Origin: Candidatus Omnitrophota bacterium
Lineage (GTDB): Bacteria; Omnitrophota; Gorgyraeia; Zapsychrales; JANLHA01
Direction of reading: 5' to 3'
Assembly (NCBI GenBank): GCA_023139575.1
Contig: JAGLNJ010000080.1
Location: forward strand, 1 to 50,615
Length of the DNA stretch: 50,615 nucleotides
Shown piece by piece: positions 1 to 8,645 of the stretch (within the stretch, counting starts at the first letter, position 1; each line of letters opens with the position of its first letter). Position numbers and translations under genes: made by a program. Below the pieces are notes generated by a model. It saw only the letters and a program-made list of their open reading frames with translations. It was not told where the DNA came from and made no database searches.

Positions 1-278
1 ATATGGAAGCTTGCCGTATTGTCTGCGCACGGAAGATGCAGGGAGCCGGAAAATTGTGGATCAAGGTTTTTCCCAACAGGCCAATTTCAAAAAAACCGGC
101 TGAAACACGAATGGGTAAGGGAAAGGGCGATTTGGATCATTGGGTGTGCCAGGTTAAGCGCGGCAAGGTTTTATTCGAGATTGGCGGTATCCCTGAAGGT
201 TTTGCCAAGCAGATTTTTCGATTGGTTTCTTTTAAGCTTCCGGTTAAAACAAAGTTTGTAACGAGGGGCGGCCATTAA
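1..278 (+). CDS. rplP: 50S ribosomal protein L16, C-terminal part (5' end outside window)
   Basis: L16 sits near the peptidyl-transferase centre and helps position tRNA in the A and P sites. The visible 91 residues match the C-terminal two thirds of the family: the EACRIVCARK helix, GAGKLWIKVFP, the RMGKGKG loop and the closing LPVKTKFV. The gene is open to the left edge. The Met encoded at position 3 aligns with an internal residue of L16 and is not the start. It is the first visible gene of the S10/spc run, 23 bases before rpmC. Confidence 0.97.
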   Translation, partial: MEACRIVCARKMQGAGKLWIKVFPNRPISKKPAETRMGKGKGDLDHWVCQVKRGKVLFEIGGIPEGFAKQIFRLVSFKLPVKTKFVTRGGH

Positions 279-301
279 TTTAGGCTGAGAGAGGTTTTCA
301 G

Positions 302-508
302 ATGAAGACAAAAGAATTAAGAGCGTTGAGTAGCGAAGATTTAATTGTAAAGGAGAAATCCTTGAAAAAGGATTTATTCAATTTGAAATATCAACGTAAA
401 ATCGGCCGTGTTGAGAAGCCATCACAGTTTAAACTGATCAAACGCGATGTTGCCAGGATTCTAACGATTTTAAATGAGAGAGAAAAAGATGGAACAAAGA
501 CCAAATAG
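302..508 (+). CDS. rpmC: 50S ribosomal protein L29
   Basis: Small two-helix protein at the exit of the nascent-peptide tunnel, where it contributes to the docking site for trigger factor and SRP. The 68-residue product has the family hallmarks: MKTKELR start, the FNLKYQ segment and a C-terminal helix with IKRDVARILTILNER. Its position between rplP and rpsQ is canonical. Its 3' end overlaps the start of rpsQ by 20 bases, which suggests translational coupling. Confidence 0.96.
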   Translation: MKTKELRALSSEDLIVKEKSLKKDLFNLKYQRKIGRVEKPSQFKLIKRDVARILTILNEREKDGTKTK

Positions 509-755
509 AAGGAAATATTTAACAGGGGAAGTTGTCAGCGACAAGATGGACAAAACACGCGTTGTTCAAATACGAAGGTTAACGCGCCATGTCAAATACG
601 GAAAGATTGTCAGACGTGCTAACAAATACAAGGCACATGACGAGAAGAACGAAAGCAAGCTGGGCGATGTTGTAAAAATTATGGAAACTCGGCCGTTGTC
701 GAAAGATAAACGTTGGATTATTCAAGAAATTGTAAAATCAAGCCAAGAGGTCTAG
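489..755 (+). CDS. rpsQ: 30S ribosomal protein S17
   Basis: Primary 16S rRNA-binding protein of OB-fold type. The 88-residue product shows the family pattern: LTGEVVSDKMDKTRVV, a basic KYGKIVRRANKYKAHDE segment and GDVVKIMETRPLSKDKRW. I prefer the ATG at 489 because the GAGAGA run at 476-481 lies 7 bases before it. The ATG at 474 has no ribosome-binding site and would add five residues. Either start overlaps rpmC. Confidence 0.96.
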   Translation: MEQRPNRRKYLTGEVVSDKMDKTRVVQIRRLTRHVKYGKIVRRANKYKAHDEKNESKLGDVVKIMETRPLSKDKRWIIQEIVKSSQEV

Positions 756-756
756 C

Positions 757-1125
757 ATGTTATACATGAAAACATTATTTAATGTTGCAGATAATTCAGG
801 GGCGCGCAAGGCATCAATGATCGGCGTGTTAAACAGTAAAGGCCGGCGCTGGGCCCAAGTCGGTGACATTGTCCGTGTGAATGTTAAAGAGTCTGCGCCT
901 GATGCAGCTATCAAAAAAGGAGAAAAGGAAAAAGGGGTTGTTGTCAGGTCTAAATTTCCTATCAAGCGGGCCGATGGCACGACCGTGAAGTTTGATAGTA
1001 ATGCGATTGTGATTATTGATGATGCCGGCAACCCTAAAGGGACGCGCGTTTTTGGTCCTGTGGCAAGAGAATTGCGCAATTTAGAGTTTATGAAAATTAT
1101 TTCTTTAGCTCCCGAGGTGGTTTAA
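757..1125 (+). CDS. rplN: 50S ribosomal protein L14
   Basis: L14 lies at the subunit interface, contacts 16S rRNA in bridge B8 and is the docking site of the silencing factor RsfS. The 122-residue product carries the FNVADNSGARKA motif, GDIVRVNVKES, the VVRSKFPIKRADG loop and GTRVFGPVARELR, all family signatures. A GAGG at 747-750 six bases before the ATG supports the start. One base separates it from rpsQ and one from rplX. Confidence 0.97.
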   Translation: MLYMKTLFNVADNSGARKASMIGVLNSKGRRWAQVGDIVRVNVKESAPDAAIKKGEKEKGVVVRSKFPIKRADGTTVKFDSNAIVIIDDAGNPKGTRVFGPVARELRNLEFMKIISLAPEVV

Positions 1126-1126
1126 G

Positions 1127-1438
1127 ATGTTACGAATTAAAAAAAATGATAAGGTTATTGTTATTGCCGGCAAAGATAAAGGGAAGATCGGCAAGGTGCT
1201 GAGAGTTGTGCCGGCGGCCGAACGTATTGTTATCGAAAAGGTGAATGTTGTTAAAAAGGCGAAACGGCGAACACAACAGGACCAGCAGGGCGGTTTTGTG
1301 GAAATAGAAAGTCCCATTCATATTTCTAACGTTATGCTGGTTGATAAAAAAACAAGTCAACCGACACGTTTCGGCGTCACAAAATTAAAAGACGGCACGA
1401 AAGTGCGCATAAGCAAGAAAAGCGGCGAAGCTTTTTAA
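1127..1438 (+). CDS. rplX: 50S ribosomal protein L24
   Basis: Assembly-initiating 50S protein of the KOW family, located near the tunnel exit. The 103-residue product begins with MLRIKKNDKVIVIAGKDKG, the KOW motif, followed by GKVLRVVPAAERIVIEKVN and the Gln-rich QQDQQGGFVEIESPIHISNV region typical of bacterial L24. It lies one base after rplN. Confidence 0.97.
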   Translation: MLRIKKNDKVIVIAGKDKGKIGKVLRVVPAAERIVIEKVNVVKKAKRRTQQDQQGGFVEIESPIHISNVMLVDKKTSQPTRFGVTKLKDGTKVRISKKSGEAF

Positions 1439-1454
1439 GAGAGGTTAAAGACCA

Positions 1455-2000
1455 GTGGAACCAAGATTATTTACAATATATAAAGAACAAGTTATCCCGG
1501 AACTGAAGAAAAAGTTTGATGTCAAGAATGCCTTGGCTATTCCGAAGCTGCAGAAAATCGTTGTCAACATGGGGGTGGGAGAGGCTATACAAGATATTAA
1601 GCTGCTGGAGACGGCGCAGAGGGTTCTTGAAACAATATCGGGCCAAAAAACGATGGTCTGTCGATCGAAGTTAGCGATTTCAAATTTTAAATTACGCAAA
1701 GGCCTTCCCATAGGATGTAAGGTTACCTTGCGTCGTGAAAAAATGTATGAATTCTTAGATCGTTTTGTCAATATTTGCCTGCCGCGAATTCGCGACTTTA
1801 ATGGGGTGTCACGCAATTCGTTTGATAGGCAGGGTAATTACAGTGTTGGTATTTCAGACCAGTCAATTTTTCCGGAGATTGAAACAGGTGCTATTCAACG
1901 GGCACAAGGTATGGATGTCACGATGGTATTTGATGGAGGAAGTAAAGAAATTAATTTTGAACTGTTGCGTCTTCTCGGGATGCCTTTCGCGAAATCTTAA
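1455..2000 (+). CDS. rplE: 50S ribosomal protein L5
   Basis: L5 binds 5S rRNA and forms bridge B1b with S13. The 181-residue product has normal family length, with IPKLQKIVVNMGVGEA, RKGLPIGCKVTLR, the conserved DRFVNICLPRIRDFNGV and GISDQSIFPEIE. The start codon is GTG at 1455, 16 bases after rplX. No closer ATG would keep the conserved N-terminal helix. Confidence 0.97.
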   Translation: MEPRLFTIYKEQVIPELKKKFDVKNALAIPKLQKIVVNMGVGEAIQDIKLLETAQRVLETISGQKTMVCRSKLAISNFKLRKGLPIGCKVTLRREKMYEFLDRFVNICLPRIRDFNGVSRNSFDRQGNYSVGISDQSIFPEIETGAIQRAQGMDVTMVFDGGSKEINFELLRLLGMPFAKS

Positions 2001-2015
2001 AGGAGAAAATTATAA

Positions 2016-2201
2016 ATGGCCAGGAAAGCTTTAGTTTTAAGATCAAAAAAAGAGCCGAAATTCTCAACACGCACAAATAATCGTTGTCTATTGTGCGGGC
2101 GCCCCAAAGGGTATTTGAGACGATTTAGTTTATGCCGTATCTGTTTTCGCGAACTTGCTTGGCGCGGAGAAATTCCAGGAGTTAAGAAAGCTAGCTGGTA
2201 A
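2016..2201 (+). CDS. rpsN: 30S ribosomal protein S14, zinc-binding type
   Basis: S14 helps assemble the 3' major domain of 16S rRNA in the 30S head. At 61 residues this is the short C+ form with two CxxC pairs, C24-LLC27 and C40-RIC43, separated by [12 protein letters not shown]. It ends in the typical basic GVKKASW tail. The long zinc-free form is not present in the window. It carries AGGAG upstream and sits between rplE and rpsH as in other spc operons. Confidence 0.97.
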   Translation: MARKALVLRSKKEPKFSTRTNNRCLLCGRPKGYLRRFSLCRICFRELAWRGEIPGVKKASW

Positions 2202-2239
2202 ATTAAACGTGATTATTAATTTATAGAGGAAAATATATT

Positions 2240-2635
2240 ATGTCATTGTCAGATCCTATTGCTAACATGTTAACTATTATTCGAAACGGTATGCAGGCTA
2301 AGAAAGATTCCGTTGATGTGCCTGCTTCCAAGTTAATAGGAAAGATTTTGGAAATTTTCAAAAATGATGATTATCTTGAAGACTTCCGTTTAATGAAGAA
2401 TAATATTCAGGGAACATATAAAATTTATTTAAGATATGAAAGCCAAAAACCTTCAATCATTGGACTGAAGAGGATTTCGAAACCGGGATTAAGAGTTTAC
2501 GCCCCGCAAGATAAAATTCCTCGTGTATTGAATGGCTTAGGGACTGCCGTATTGTCCACATCGAAGGGCGTTCTCTCGGGTACGGAAGCGAGAAAGCAGA
2601 AGGTCGGCGGCGAAGTGCTTTGTTATATTTGGTAA
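2240..2635 (+). CDS. rpsH: 30S ribosomal protein S8
   Basis: Primary 16S rRNA-binding protein. In Escherichia coli it also represses the spc operon by binding its mRNA near rplE, a control I cannot see directly here. The 131-residue product has the start SDPIANMLTIIRNGMQAKK, the SKPGLRVYAP motif and the C-terminal LSTSKGVLSGTEARKQKVGGE signature, with normal length and canonical position. Confidence 0.97.
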   Translation: MSLSDPIANMLTIIRNGMQAKKDSVDVPASKLIGKILEIFKNDDYLEDFRLMKNNIQGTYKIYLRYESQKPSIIGLKRISKPGLRVYAPQDKIPRVLNGLGTAVLSTSKGVLSGTEARKQKVGGEVLCYIW

Positions 2636-2657
2636 TTTTAAGTTTAAGGAAATAAAA

Positions 2658-3197
2658 ATGTCAAGAATTGGAAAAACACCTATTAAGCTTCCGAAAGAAG
2701 TTAAAGTTGCGATAAGCAATAATACCATCAGCCTTGAGGGGCCTAAGGGTAAATTATCACTGGATGTGCCCTTTCGTATCAAGGTGGAGCAGAAGGAAGA
2801 CCAGCTTTTGATTCAGCGTGCGCATAATAGCAAGCAGGACTGCTCCAATCATGGAACCGTGAGGGCTTTGATCAATAATATGGTAGAAGGCATAACAAAG
2901 GGACATAAGAAAGAACTTGAGATCAAAGGCGTTGGTTTTCGTGTGCAGCTTCAAGGCACGAAGCTGGTTATGAGTCTCGGTTTCAGCCACCCTGTAGAAT
3001 ATGACCTTCCAAAAGAAGTAAAGGTTACCGTTCCAAGTCTGACGCAGATTACGATTGAAGGAATTGATAAGGCAGCGGTCGGACATGTTGCGGCTAAGAT
3101 CAGAGATTTTAAAAGACCAGAGCCATATAAAGGAAAAGGCATCCGTTATGTCGGTGAAGTGGTCAAAAGAAAACAAGGTAAATCTGTAACGAAATAA
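2658..3197 (+). CDS. rplF: 50S ribosomal protein L6
   Basis: L6 lies by the sarcin-ricin loop and the factor-binding region. The 179-residue product has two homologous alpha/beta domains. It starts MSRIGKTPIKLPKEV, has the GPKGKLS turn in the first domain, and in the second GVGFRVQLQG and the family signature RRPEPYKGKGIRY, here read as RPEPYKGKGIRYVGE. Length and context are normal. Confidence 0.97.
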   Translation: MSRIGKTPIKLPKEVKVAISNNTISLEGPKGKLSLDVPFRIKVEQKEDQLLIQRAHNSKQDCSNHGTVRALINNMVEGITKGHKKELEIKGVGFRVQLQGTKLVMSLGFSHPVEYDLPKEVKVTVPSLTQITIEGIDKAAVGHVAAKIRDFKRPEPYKGKGIRYVGEVVKRKQGKSVTK

Positions 3198-3202
3198 AAA
3201 TC

Positions 3203-3574
3203 ATGAAATCTATATCACAAAAAAAAGAAGAAAAAAGAAACGCCAGGCACCAACGCATCAGGAAATCAGTTGTGGGGACCCCTGATCAACCGAGGTTATG
3301 TGTACATCGAAGTTTGAAGAATTTTTACGCGCAAGTTGTTGATGACTCGCAAGGGAAAATTTTGTTTGGATCTTCGACTTTGAATAAAGACGTGCGCAGC
3401 AAAGTAAAGTTCGGTGGCAATGTTGCAGGCGCTAAAGAGCTAGGCGTTGTCGTGGCAGGTATGGCAAAGAAAAAAGGTGTTACAAAAGTTTGTTTTGACC
3501 GGGGTGGATACATGTATCATGGTCGCGTCAAGGCCTTTGCCGAGGCGGCAAGAGAAAACGGATTAGAGTTTTAG
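3203..3574 (+). CDS. rplR: 50S ribosomal protein L18
   Basis: 5S rRNA-binding protein of the central protuberance. The 123-residue product has a basic N-terminus (KKEEKRNARHQRIRKSVVGT), the PRLCVHRSLKNFYAQVVDD strand and the C-terminal VCFDRGGYMYHGRVKAFAEAAREN signature. It starts five bases after rplF and precedes rpsE as expected. Confidence 0.97.
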   Translation: MKSISQKKEEKRNARHQRIRKSVVGTPDQPRLCVHRSLKNFYAQVVDDSQGKILFGSSTLNKDVRSKVKFGGNVAGAKELGVVVAGMAKKKGVTKVCFDRGGYMYHGRVKAFAEAARENGLEF

Positions 3575-3622
3575 GGATAAGAACAATCTTTATTGATAAC
3601 AGAAAAAGGTAACGGAGTATTA

Positions 3623-4234
3623 ATGGAGAACGAAGACATAAAACACATTAAGAATTCTGAGCGGCAAGCAGAAAAAGAAGTCAAGGCGCCTTCCAAACAA
3701 GTCAAAGCCAAAGACAGTACTCCTCCATTAAAAAAGGAGCGAGCTTTTAATAATCGAGGTGGCGATGGGGGTTCTGAATTTATTGAAAAAGTTTTATCAA
3801 TAAAGCGTGTTACCAAAGTCACCAAAGGTGGAAAGAAATTATCTTTTAGCGCCTTAGTTGTCGTTGGCGACGCTAAGGGCAATGTGGGTTATAGTTTATC
3901 CAAAGCAGGGGAAGTAGCTATTGCCATCCGCAAGGCCATTACTACGGCCAAAAAGAATATGGTTCGTATCCATTTAAAAGGGACATCAATTTCTCATGAA
4001 ATTATCGGAGTTTGCGGCGGCGCAGAAGTTTTGCTGAAACCAGCATCTGAAGGTACCGGGGTTATCGCATCAGGTCCCGTTCGAGCGGTGTGTGATGGCG
4101 TAGGCATTCATAACATTTTGACAAAGTGTCATCGGTCGAACAATCCGATCAATGTTGTGAAGGCTACTATGGATGGTTTAACGCGGTTAAAGACAATTAA
4201 ACCTAAGGAAGAGACAGCAGATGCAAATTCATGA
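3623..4234 (+). CDS. rpsE: 30S ribosomal protein S5 with extended N-terminus
   Basis: S5 takes part in decoding fidelity and mRNA unwinding at the entry channel. The double-stranded RNA-binding-like core begins near residue 51 (SEFIEKVLSIKRVTKV) and continues through VVVGDAKGNVGY and the C-terminal domain with GTSISHEIIG, GTGVIASGPVRAV and INVVKATMDGL. The first 50 or so residues are a Lys/Glu-rich tail longer than in E. coli S5. I chose ATG 3623, with GGAG at 3614-3617. A TTG at 3593 in the same frame would add ten residues but has no good ribosome-binding site. The 3' end overlaps rplO by 14 bases, leaving no room for rpmD. Confidence 0.95.
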   Translation: MENEDIKHIKNSERQAEKEVKAPSKQVKAKDSTPPLKKERAFNNRGGDGGSEFIEKVLSIKRVTKVTKGGKKLSFSALVVVGDAKGNVGYSLSKAGEVAIAIRKAITTAKKNMVRIHLKGTSISHEIIGVCGGAEVLLKPASEGTGVIASGPVRAVCDGVGIHNILTKCHRSNNPINVVKATMDGLTRLKTIKPKEETADANS

Positions 4235-4712
4235 TATAAAGGCTCCTAAGGGGGCTCGAAAAAGAAAAAGAATTGTCGGTCGAGGGCCAAGTTCCGGGAG
4301 TGGAAAGACTTCGGGACGAGGACAAACGGGACAGAAATCTCGTGCCGGTCGCGGCATGATTAATTCTCTCGAAGGCGGGCAAATGCCATTGATTCGCCGT
4401 TTGCCAAAGGTTGGATTTCGCAGCAAAAGACCGATGATCTATAAAATCATCAAACTCAGTGATTTGGCAAAATTCAAGGCAGGCGACATCGTTGATGCGC
4501 AATCTTTGAAAACAAACGGTTTAATAAAAAGTATATATCGTCCTTACAAAGTGTTAGGTAATGGAGAGATCAAATATGCCTTGACGATCAAGGCCTATGG
4601 TTTTTCCAAAAGTGCTGCGGAAAAAATTACCAAAGCAGGCGGCCAAATGGAGACGATAGATAGAAAAGCCGTTAAAGCAACTCAAGCAAAAGAGCAGGAT
4701 AAAAACAAATAA
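4221..4712 (+). CDS. rplO: 50S ribosomal protein L15
   Basis: Late-assembling 50S protein with a long basic N-terminal extension that penetrates 23S rRNA. The 163-residue product has the Gly/Arg-rich start (KRIVGRGPSSGSGKTSGRG), GGQMPLIRRLPKVGF and a C-terminal L18e-like domain ending GGQMETID, then a short Lys/Gln tail. It overlaps rpsE by 14 bases and secY by one (TAATG). rpmD, normally between rpsE and rplO, is absent. Confidence 0.96.
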   Translation: MQIHDIKAPKGARKRKRIVGRGPSSGSGKTSGRGQTGQKSRAGRGMINSLEGGQMPLIRRLPKVGFRSKRPMIYKIIKLSDLAKFKAGDIVDAQSLKTNGLIKSIYRPYKVLGNGEIKYALTIKAYGFSKSAAEKITKAGGQMETIDRKAVKATQAKEQDKNK

Positions 4713-6043
4713 TGTTGTCAGCATTCGCAAACTGTTTTAAGATCCCGGAGTTAAAGAAAAAGATTCTTTTTACTCTTGGTCTTATCGCCCTTTATAGATT
4801 AGGCTGTTTTATCCCTACTCCGGGCGTGAACGCAGCAGTCTTGACTGAATATTTCAGGAAGCTTTCGACTTCAAATACAGGATCGATCTTTGGCATCATG
4901 AACATGTTTTCCGGCGGCGCTATTGAAAAGATGACAGTATGCGCTTTAGGGATCATGCCATATATATCCAGCTCCATCATTATGCAGCTTTTGACAGCGG
5001 TTATTCCGGCCTTGGAGAAATTATCTAAAGAAGGACAAGCTGGTTATCACAAGATTAACCAATATACCCGTTACGGTACTTTGGGTTTGGCTTTTGTGCA
5101 GTCATTCTTCATAGCGCTTTGGCTGGAAAAATTCCAGGATGGTATCATTGTTAATTCTCCTGGATGGGGATTTAGATTCACTACTGTTTTGAGTATGGCA
5201 TGCGGGACATTATTGCTCATGTGGTTAGGGGAACAGATACAAGAGCGCGGAATCGGTCAGGGTATTTCGTTGATCATCACGGCTGGGATTATTTCATCAG
5301 CTCCGCAAGCTGTCAGGACATTGATCATGCTTTTGTCTTCTAAGGGAGTTGGGACAGCCCAATTACAACCGTTGACTCTGGTCATTATGGTCTTTTTTCT
5401 TGTCGGGGTGATTATAGCTATAACCATGATTACCCAGGGGCAGCGGAAAATTCCTGTGCAGTATGCCCGACGAATTGTAGGGCGCAAAGTTTATGGCGGG
5501 CAAAGCACCTATCTTCCTCTTAAAGTGGATACGGCGGGCGTTATTGCGATCATCTTTGCCCAATCAATAATTTTATTTCCGGCTACGATTGCCACTTTTG
5601 TCCCGGCGTTGCAGGGTATAGCTGCTTTTGTCCAGAGAGGCAATCCAGTTTATTACATTCTTTATGGTTTGTTGATTGTTTTCTTCTGCTATTTTTACAC
5701 GGCTATTGTTTTTAATCCGGTTGATGTTGCCGAGAACATGAAAAAACACGGCGGTTTTATTCCGGGGGTGAGACCGGGGGTGCAGACAGCCAATTATTTA
5801 GATTTTGTTTTAACCAGAATAACTCTCGCGGGGGCCGTATTTATATGTTGTATTGCCATCATGCCTGATGCGATTATGGCATCTTTTAAAGTTCCTTATT
5901 TAGTGGCTTCGTTCTTTGGGGGAACAGGGGTTCTCATTATCGTTGGAGTTATGCTGGATACCATGAAGCAGATTGAATCGCATCTTCTTATGCGTCACTA
6001 TGAAGGTTTTATGAAATCAGGACAACTAAGAGGAAGAAGATGA
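4712..6043 (+). CDS. secY: Protein translocase subunit SecY
   Basis: Channel-forming subunit of the SecYEG translocon in the inner membrane. The 443-residue product has about ten hydrophobic segments and family motifs: the N-terminal KKKILFTLGLIALYRLGCFIP, the FSGGAIEKMTVCALGIMPYI plug region, the QRKIPVQYARR cytosolic loop and the C-terminal NPVDVAENMKKHGGFIPGVRPG signature. Its start overlaps the rplO stop and its end overlaps adk by four bases (ATGA). Confidence 0.98.
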   Translation: MLSAFANCFKIPELKKKILFTLGLIALYRLGCFIPTPGVNAAVLTEYFRKLSTSNTGSIFGIMNMFSGGAIEKMTVCALGIMPYISSSIIMQLLTAVIPALEKLSKEGQAGYHKINQYTRYGTLGLAFVQSFFIALWLEKFQDGIIVNSPGWGFRFTTVLSMACGTLLLMWLGEQIQERGIGQGISLIITAGIISSAPQAVRTLIMLLSSKGVGTAQLQPLTLVIMVFFLVGVIIAITMITQGQRKIPVQYARRIVGRKVYGGQSTYLPLKVDTAGVIAIIFAQSIILFPATIATFVPALQGIAAFVQRGNPVYYILYGLLIVFFCYFYTAIVFNPVDVAENMKKHGGFIPGVRPGVQTANYLDFVLTRITLAGAVFICCIAIMPDAIMASFKVPYLVASFFGGTGVLIIVGVMLDTMKQIESHLLMRHYEGFMKSGQLRGRR

Positions 6044-6726
6044 GAATTATTCTGCTTGGTCCCCCGGGTGCGGGTAAGGGCACCTTAGCAGGGTTAATTA
6101 AGGAAAAGTCCGGAGTTGTTCATGTTTCGACGGGCGATATGCTTCGGGAAGAAATGAAAAGTGGTTCGGGATTAGGGCAGGAGGTTAAGAATTTCGTCGA
6201 AAGTGGAGGTCTTGTTCCGGATGAAGTTATCACAAAGATTTTAGAAAACCGTTTAACGCGAAAGGACGAAGTAGCCAAAGGCTACATGCTTGATGGTTTT
6301 CCAAGAACCCAACCGCAGGCCGAGGTTCTGGATGCTATTTTAGAAAAGATTAATCAGCCGATAGATTTTGCTTTTTATATGGAGGCGAGTTTGCCGGTTA
6401 TTATTCAGCGTTTAACAGGTAGACGTATTTGCCGTCAATGCGGAGCCATATTTCATATGACGAATATGCCTCCGAAAGAAGAAGGTAAATGCGATGAATG
6501 CGGTGGGGAAATATATCAGCGCGCAGATGATGCGGAGGAAACAATACGCAAAAGAATGGATGTTTATTTGGCCAGCACAACACCTGTTATTGATTACTAT
6601 GAAAAGCAGGGTAAGTTGAAGAAAGTCAATGCTGACAAAGGCACTGAAGAATTACTAAATTTTTTACTAAAAGCATTGGATGAATACAACGAATCAAATC
6701 AAGATAAAATCTCCACAAGAGATTAA
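6040..6726 (+). CDS. adk: Adenylate kinase, long form with zinc-binding lid
   Basis: Interconverts ATP + AMP and 2 ADP. The 228-residue product has the P-loop GPPGAGKGT (residues 7-15), the AMP-site STGDMLR and DGFPRTQPQAE. Its LID domain has C131-C134 and C151-C154, the four-cysteine zinc-binding variant. It overlaps secY by four bases. Its last 47 bases overlap the start of map, which is long for this operon. The C-terminus past about residue 215 looks unconserved. Confidence 0.97.
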   Translation: MRIILLGPPGAGKGTLAGLIKEKSGVVHVSTGDMLREEMKSGSGLGQEVKNFVESGGLVPDEVITKILENRLTRKDEVAKGYMLDGFPRTQPQAEVLDAILEKINQPIDFAFYMEASLPVIIQRLTGRRICRQCGAIFHMTNMPPKEEGKCDECGGEIYQRADDAEETIRKRMDVYLASTTPVIDYYEKQGKLKKVNADKGTEELLNFLLKALDEYNESNQDKISTRD

Positions 6727-7438
6727 GATATTAAGAGAAGCGGGTCAGATATTAGCTTCTGTTATTAAAGAGTTAACTTGTTCTTTAAAAATCGGAATGT
6801 CAACAGCGCAGATCGATGCTGTCACGGAAAAGCTGATTAAGAAAAATAAAGTTAAACCAGCTTTCAAAGGGTATCGCGGGTATCCTGCTTGTGCTTGTGT
6901 GTCTGTTAATGATGAGGTCGTGCATGGAATCCCTTCAGATCGCCAGGTTAAAGAAGGCGATATAGTTAGCATTGATGTGGGGATTATTTATAAAGATTAC
7001 TATTCAGATACGGCTGTAACAATCGGGATGGGAAGCATTGATCCGGATTTGGAGAAATTGCTTAAAGTAACAGAAACAGCCCTTCACCGGGGTATTGCGC
7101 AAGCGAAGGCTGGCAATCATTTGACAGATATATCCCACGCTATTCAGGAATATGTTGAGGAGCAAAATTATTCGGTTGTGCGTGAATTCGTTGGTCATGG
7201 CATTGGAAGAAAGTTACATGAAGCGCCGGAGATTCCGAACTTTGGCCCCGCTAAAGGCGGGCCGATTCTTCAAGAAGGCATGGTATTTGCCATTGAACCG
7301 ATGGTCAATATAGGAACTTGGAAAACAAAGATTGAGAATGATGGCTGGACTGTTGTTACCGCGGATGGAAAATATTCAGCACATTTTGAGCATTCAATCG
7401 TCATCACCAAAAAAAAACCGGAAATTTTAACAAAATAA
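6680..7438 (+). CDS. map: Methionine aminopeptidase, type I
   Basis: Removes the initiator methionine from nascent proteins. The 252-residue pita-bread enzyme shows all five metal ligands: D99, D110, H173, E206 and E237, plus the substrate His H82 in VHGIPSD. The start at 6680 is the only ATG that keeps the conserved first helix ([13 protein letters not shown]), and it lies inside adk, giving a 47-base overlap. It is followed one base later by infA. Confidence 0.97.
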   Translation: MNTTNQIKIKSPQEIKILREAGQILASVIKELTCSLKIGMSTAQIDAVTEKLIKKNKVKPAFKGYRGYPACACVSVNDEVVHGIPSDRQVKEGDIVSIDVGIIYKDYYSDTAVTIGMGSIDPDLEKLLKVTETALHRGIAQAKAGNHLTDISHAIQEYVEEQNYSVVREFVGHGIGRKLHEAPEIPNFGPAKGGPILQEGMVFAIEPMVNIGTWKTKIENDGWTVVTADGKYSAHFEHSIVITKKKPEILTK

Positions 7439-7439
7439 T

Positions 7440-7658
7440 ATGGCTAAAGAAGAACTGATAGAAGTTGAAGGAGTAGTTGTTGAAGCTTTGCCGAACGCGA
7501 AGTTTCAAGTCAAGATAGAGAATGGACATATCGTGCATGCGCATATTTCCGGAAAAATTCGTATGCATTTTATTCGTATATTGCCCGGGGATAAGGTTAA
7601 GCTGGAATTGTCTCCTTACGATTTATCCCGGGGACGCATAACATACAGGTGTAAATAA
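7440..7658 (+). CDS. infA: Translation initiation factor IF-1
   Basis: OB-fold factor that occupies the 30S A site during initiation. The 72-residue product shows [22 protein letters not shown], the [23 protein letters not shown] core and the [13 protein letters not shown] end of the family. It overlaps rpmJ by one base. Confidence 0.97.
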   Translation: MAKEELIEVEGVVVEALPNAKFQVKIENGHIVHAHISGKIRMHFIRILPGDKVKLELSPYDLSRGRITYRCK

Positions 7659-7771
7659 TGAAAGTCAAATCATCAGTAAAAAGAATTTGCAGTAATTGTC
7701 GCATTATCAAAAGAAAAAATGTTGTTCGTGTTATTTGTACTAATCCTAAACACAAACAGCGCCAAGGTTAA
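7658..7771 (+). CDS. rpmJ: 50S ribosomal protein L36
   Basis: Very small zinc-ribbon 50S protein. The 37 codons from ATG 7658 encode [11 protein letters not shown], then [16 protein letters not shown] and [10 protein letters not shown]. The zinc ligands are C11, C14, C27 and H32, making this the zinc-binding (C+) form. It starts on the last base of the infA stop and precedes rpsM, the canonical order. Confidence 0.96.
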   Translation: MKVKSSVKRICSNCRIIKRKNVVRVICTNPKHKQRQG

Positions 7772-7811
7772 GGCGTGTATAAAGTTTAAGTTATTAAAAG
7801 GGAAGTGAAAA

Positions 7812-8192
7812 ATGCCAAGAATTCTAGGTGTAGATATTCCGCGAGAAAAGAGAGTTGATATTTCTTTGTCGTATCTTTATGGTGTTGGTCTGGAGAGGTC
7901 GCGAAAGATATTAGATGAGGCGAATATTGATTGCAGCAGGCGTGCTAAAGATTTGTCTGATGAAGAAATCGCCCGCATTGTGTCTGTTATCCAGAATAAT
8001 TATTTAATTGAAGGCGAACTGCGTCGAGATGTCATGCAGAATATCAAACGCCATATGGATATCGGCACATATAGAGGTTTGCGCCATAGACGAGGTCTGC
8101 CTTCCCGGGGACAAAGGACAAAAACAAATGCCCGCACTCGTAAGGGGAGAAAGGCTTCCGTTGGCGGAAAAATGCAAAGAAAGAAAAAATAA
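7812..8192 (+). CDS. rpsM: 30S ribosomal protein S13
   Basis: Head protein contacting P-site tRNA and forming bridges B1a/B1b. The 126-residue product begins [21 protein letters not shown], has the helix-two-turn-helix [12 protein letters not shown], and ends in the basic [20 protein letters not shown] tail plus a Lys-rich end. It is preceded by GGGAAG and opens the alpha-operon segment. Confidence 0.97.
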   Translation: MPRILGVDIPREKRVDISLSYLYGVGLERSRKILDEANIDCSRRAKDLSDEEIARIVSVIQNNYLIEGELRRDVMQNIKRHMDIGTYRGLRHRRGLPSRGQRTKTNARTRKGRKASVGGKMQRKKK

Positions 8193-8215
8193 ATTTATTT
8201 AGAGGATGAAATTTT

Positions 8216-8623
8216 ATGGCTAAAAAGAAAACATCTGCAAAGCGTGAGAAGAAAGCAAAAAAGAAAAGTTTAAAGGGGGTAACTTCCGGGATCGTGCATA
8301 TCAAGGCAACTTTTAATAACACATTGATTTCTATCACTGATAAACAAGGGAATACTATTTCATGGTCTTCTCCTGGTAGCGTAGGTTTCAATGGCTCCAA
8401 GAAGTCAACGCCTTTTGCCGCTCAGGTTGCGGCAACAACCGCTTCCCGGGAAGCGAAGGACTTAGGGTTACAGACAGTTGAGATAATGGTGAAGGGTCCA
8501 GGTTCTGGACGTGAGTCGGCAATCCGCGCTGTTCAGGCGGCTGGTTTAACGGTCACATCGATTAAGGATGTCACGCCTATGCCTCACAACGGATGCCGGC
8601 CAAGAAAGAAACGAAGAGTATAA
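8216..8623 (+). CDS. rpsK: 30S ribosomal protein S11
   Basis: Platform protein near the E site. The 135-residue product has a very basic N-terminal tail ([17 protein letters not shown]), the [20 protein letters not shown] core, [14 protein letters not shown] and the family end [18 protein letters not shown]. It sits between rpsM and rpsD. Confidence 0.97.
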   Translation: MAKKKTSAKREKKAKKKSLKGVTSGIVHIKATFNNTLISITDKQGNTISWSSPGSVGFNGSKKSTPFAAQVAATTASREAKDLGLQTVEIMVKGPGSGRESAIRAVQAAGLTVTSIKDVTPMPHNGCRPRKKRRV

Positions 8624-8645
8624 GATTAGAAAGGAAATTCAATAG

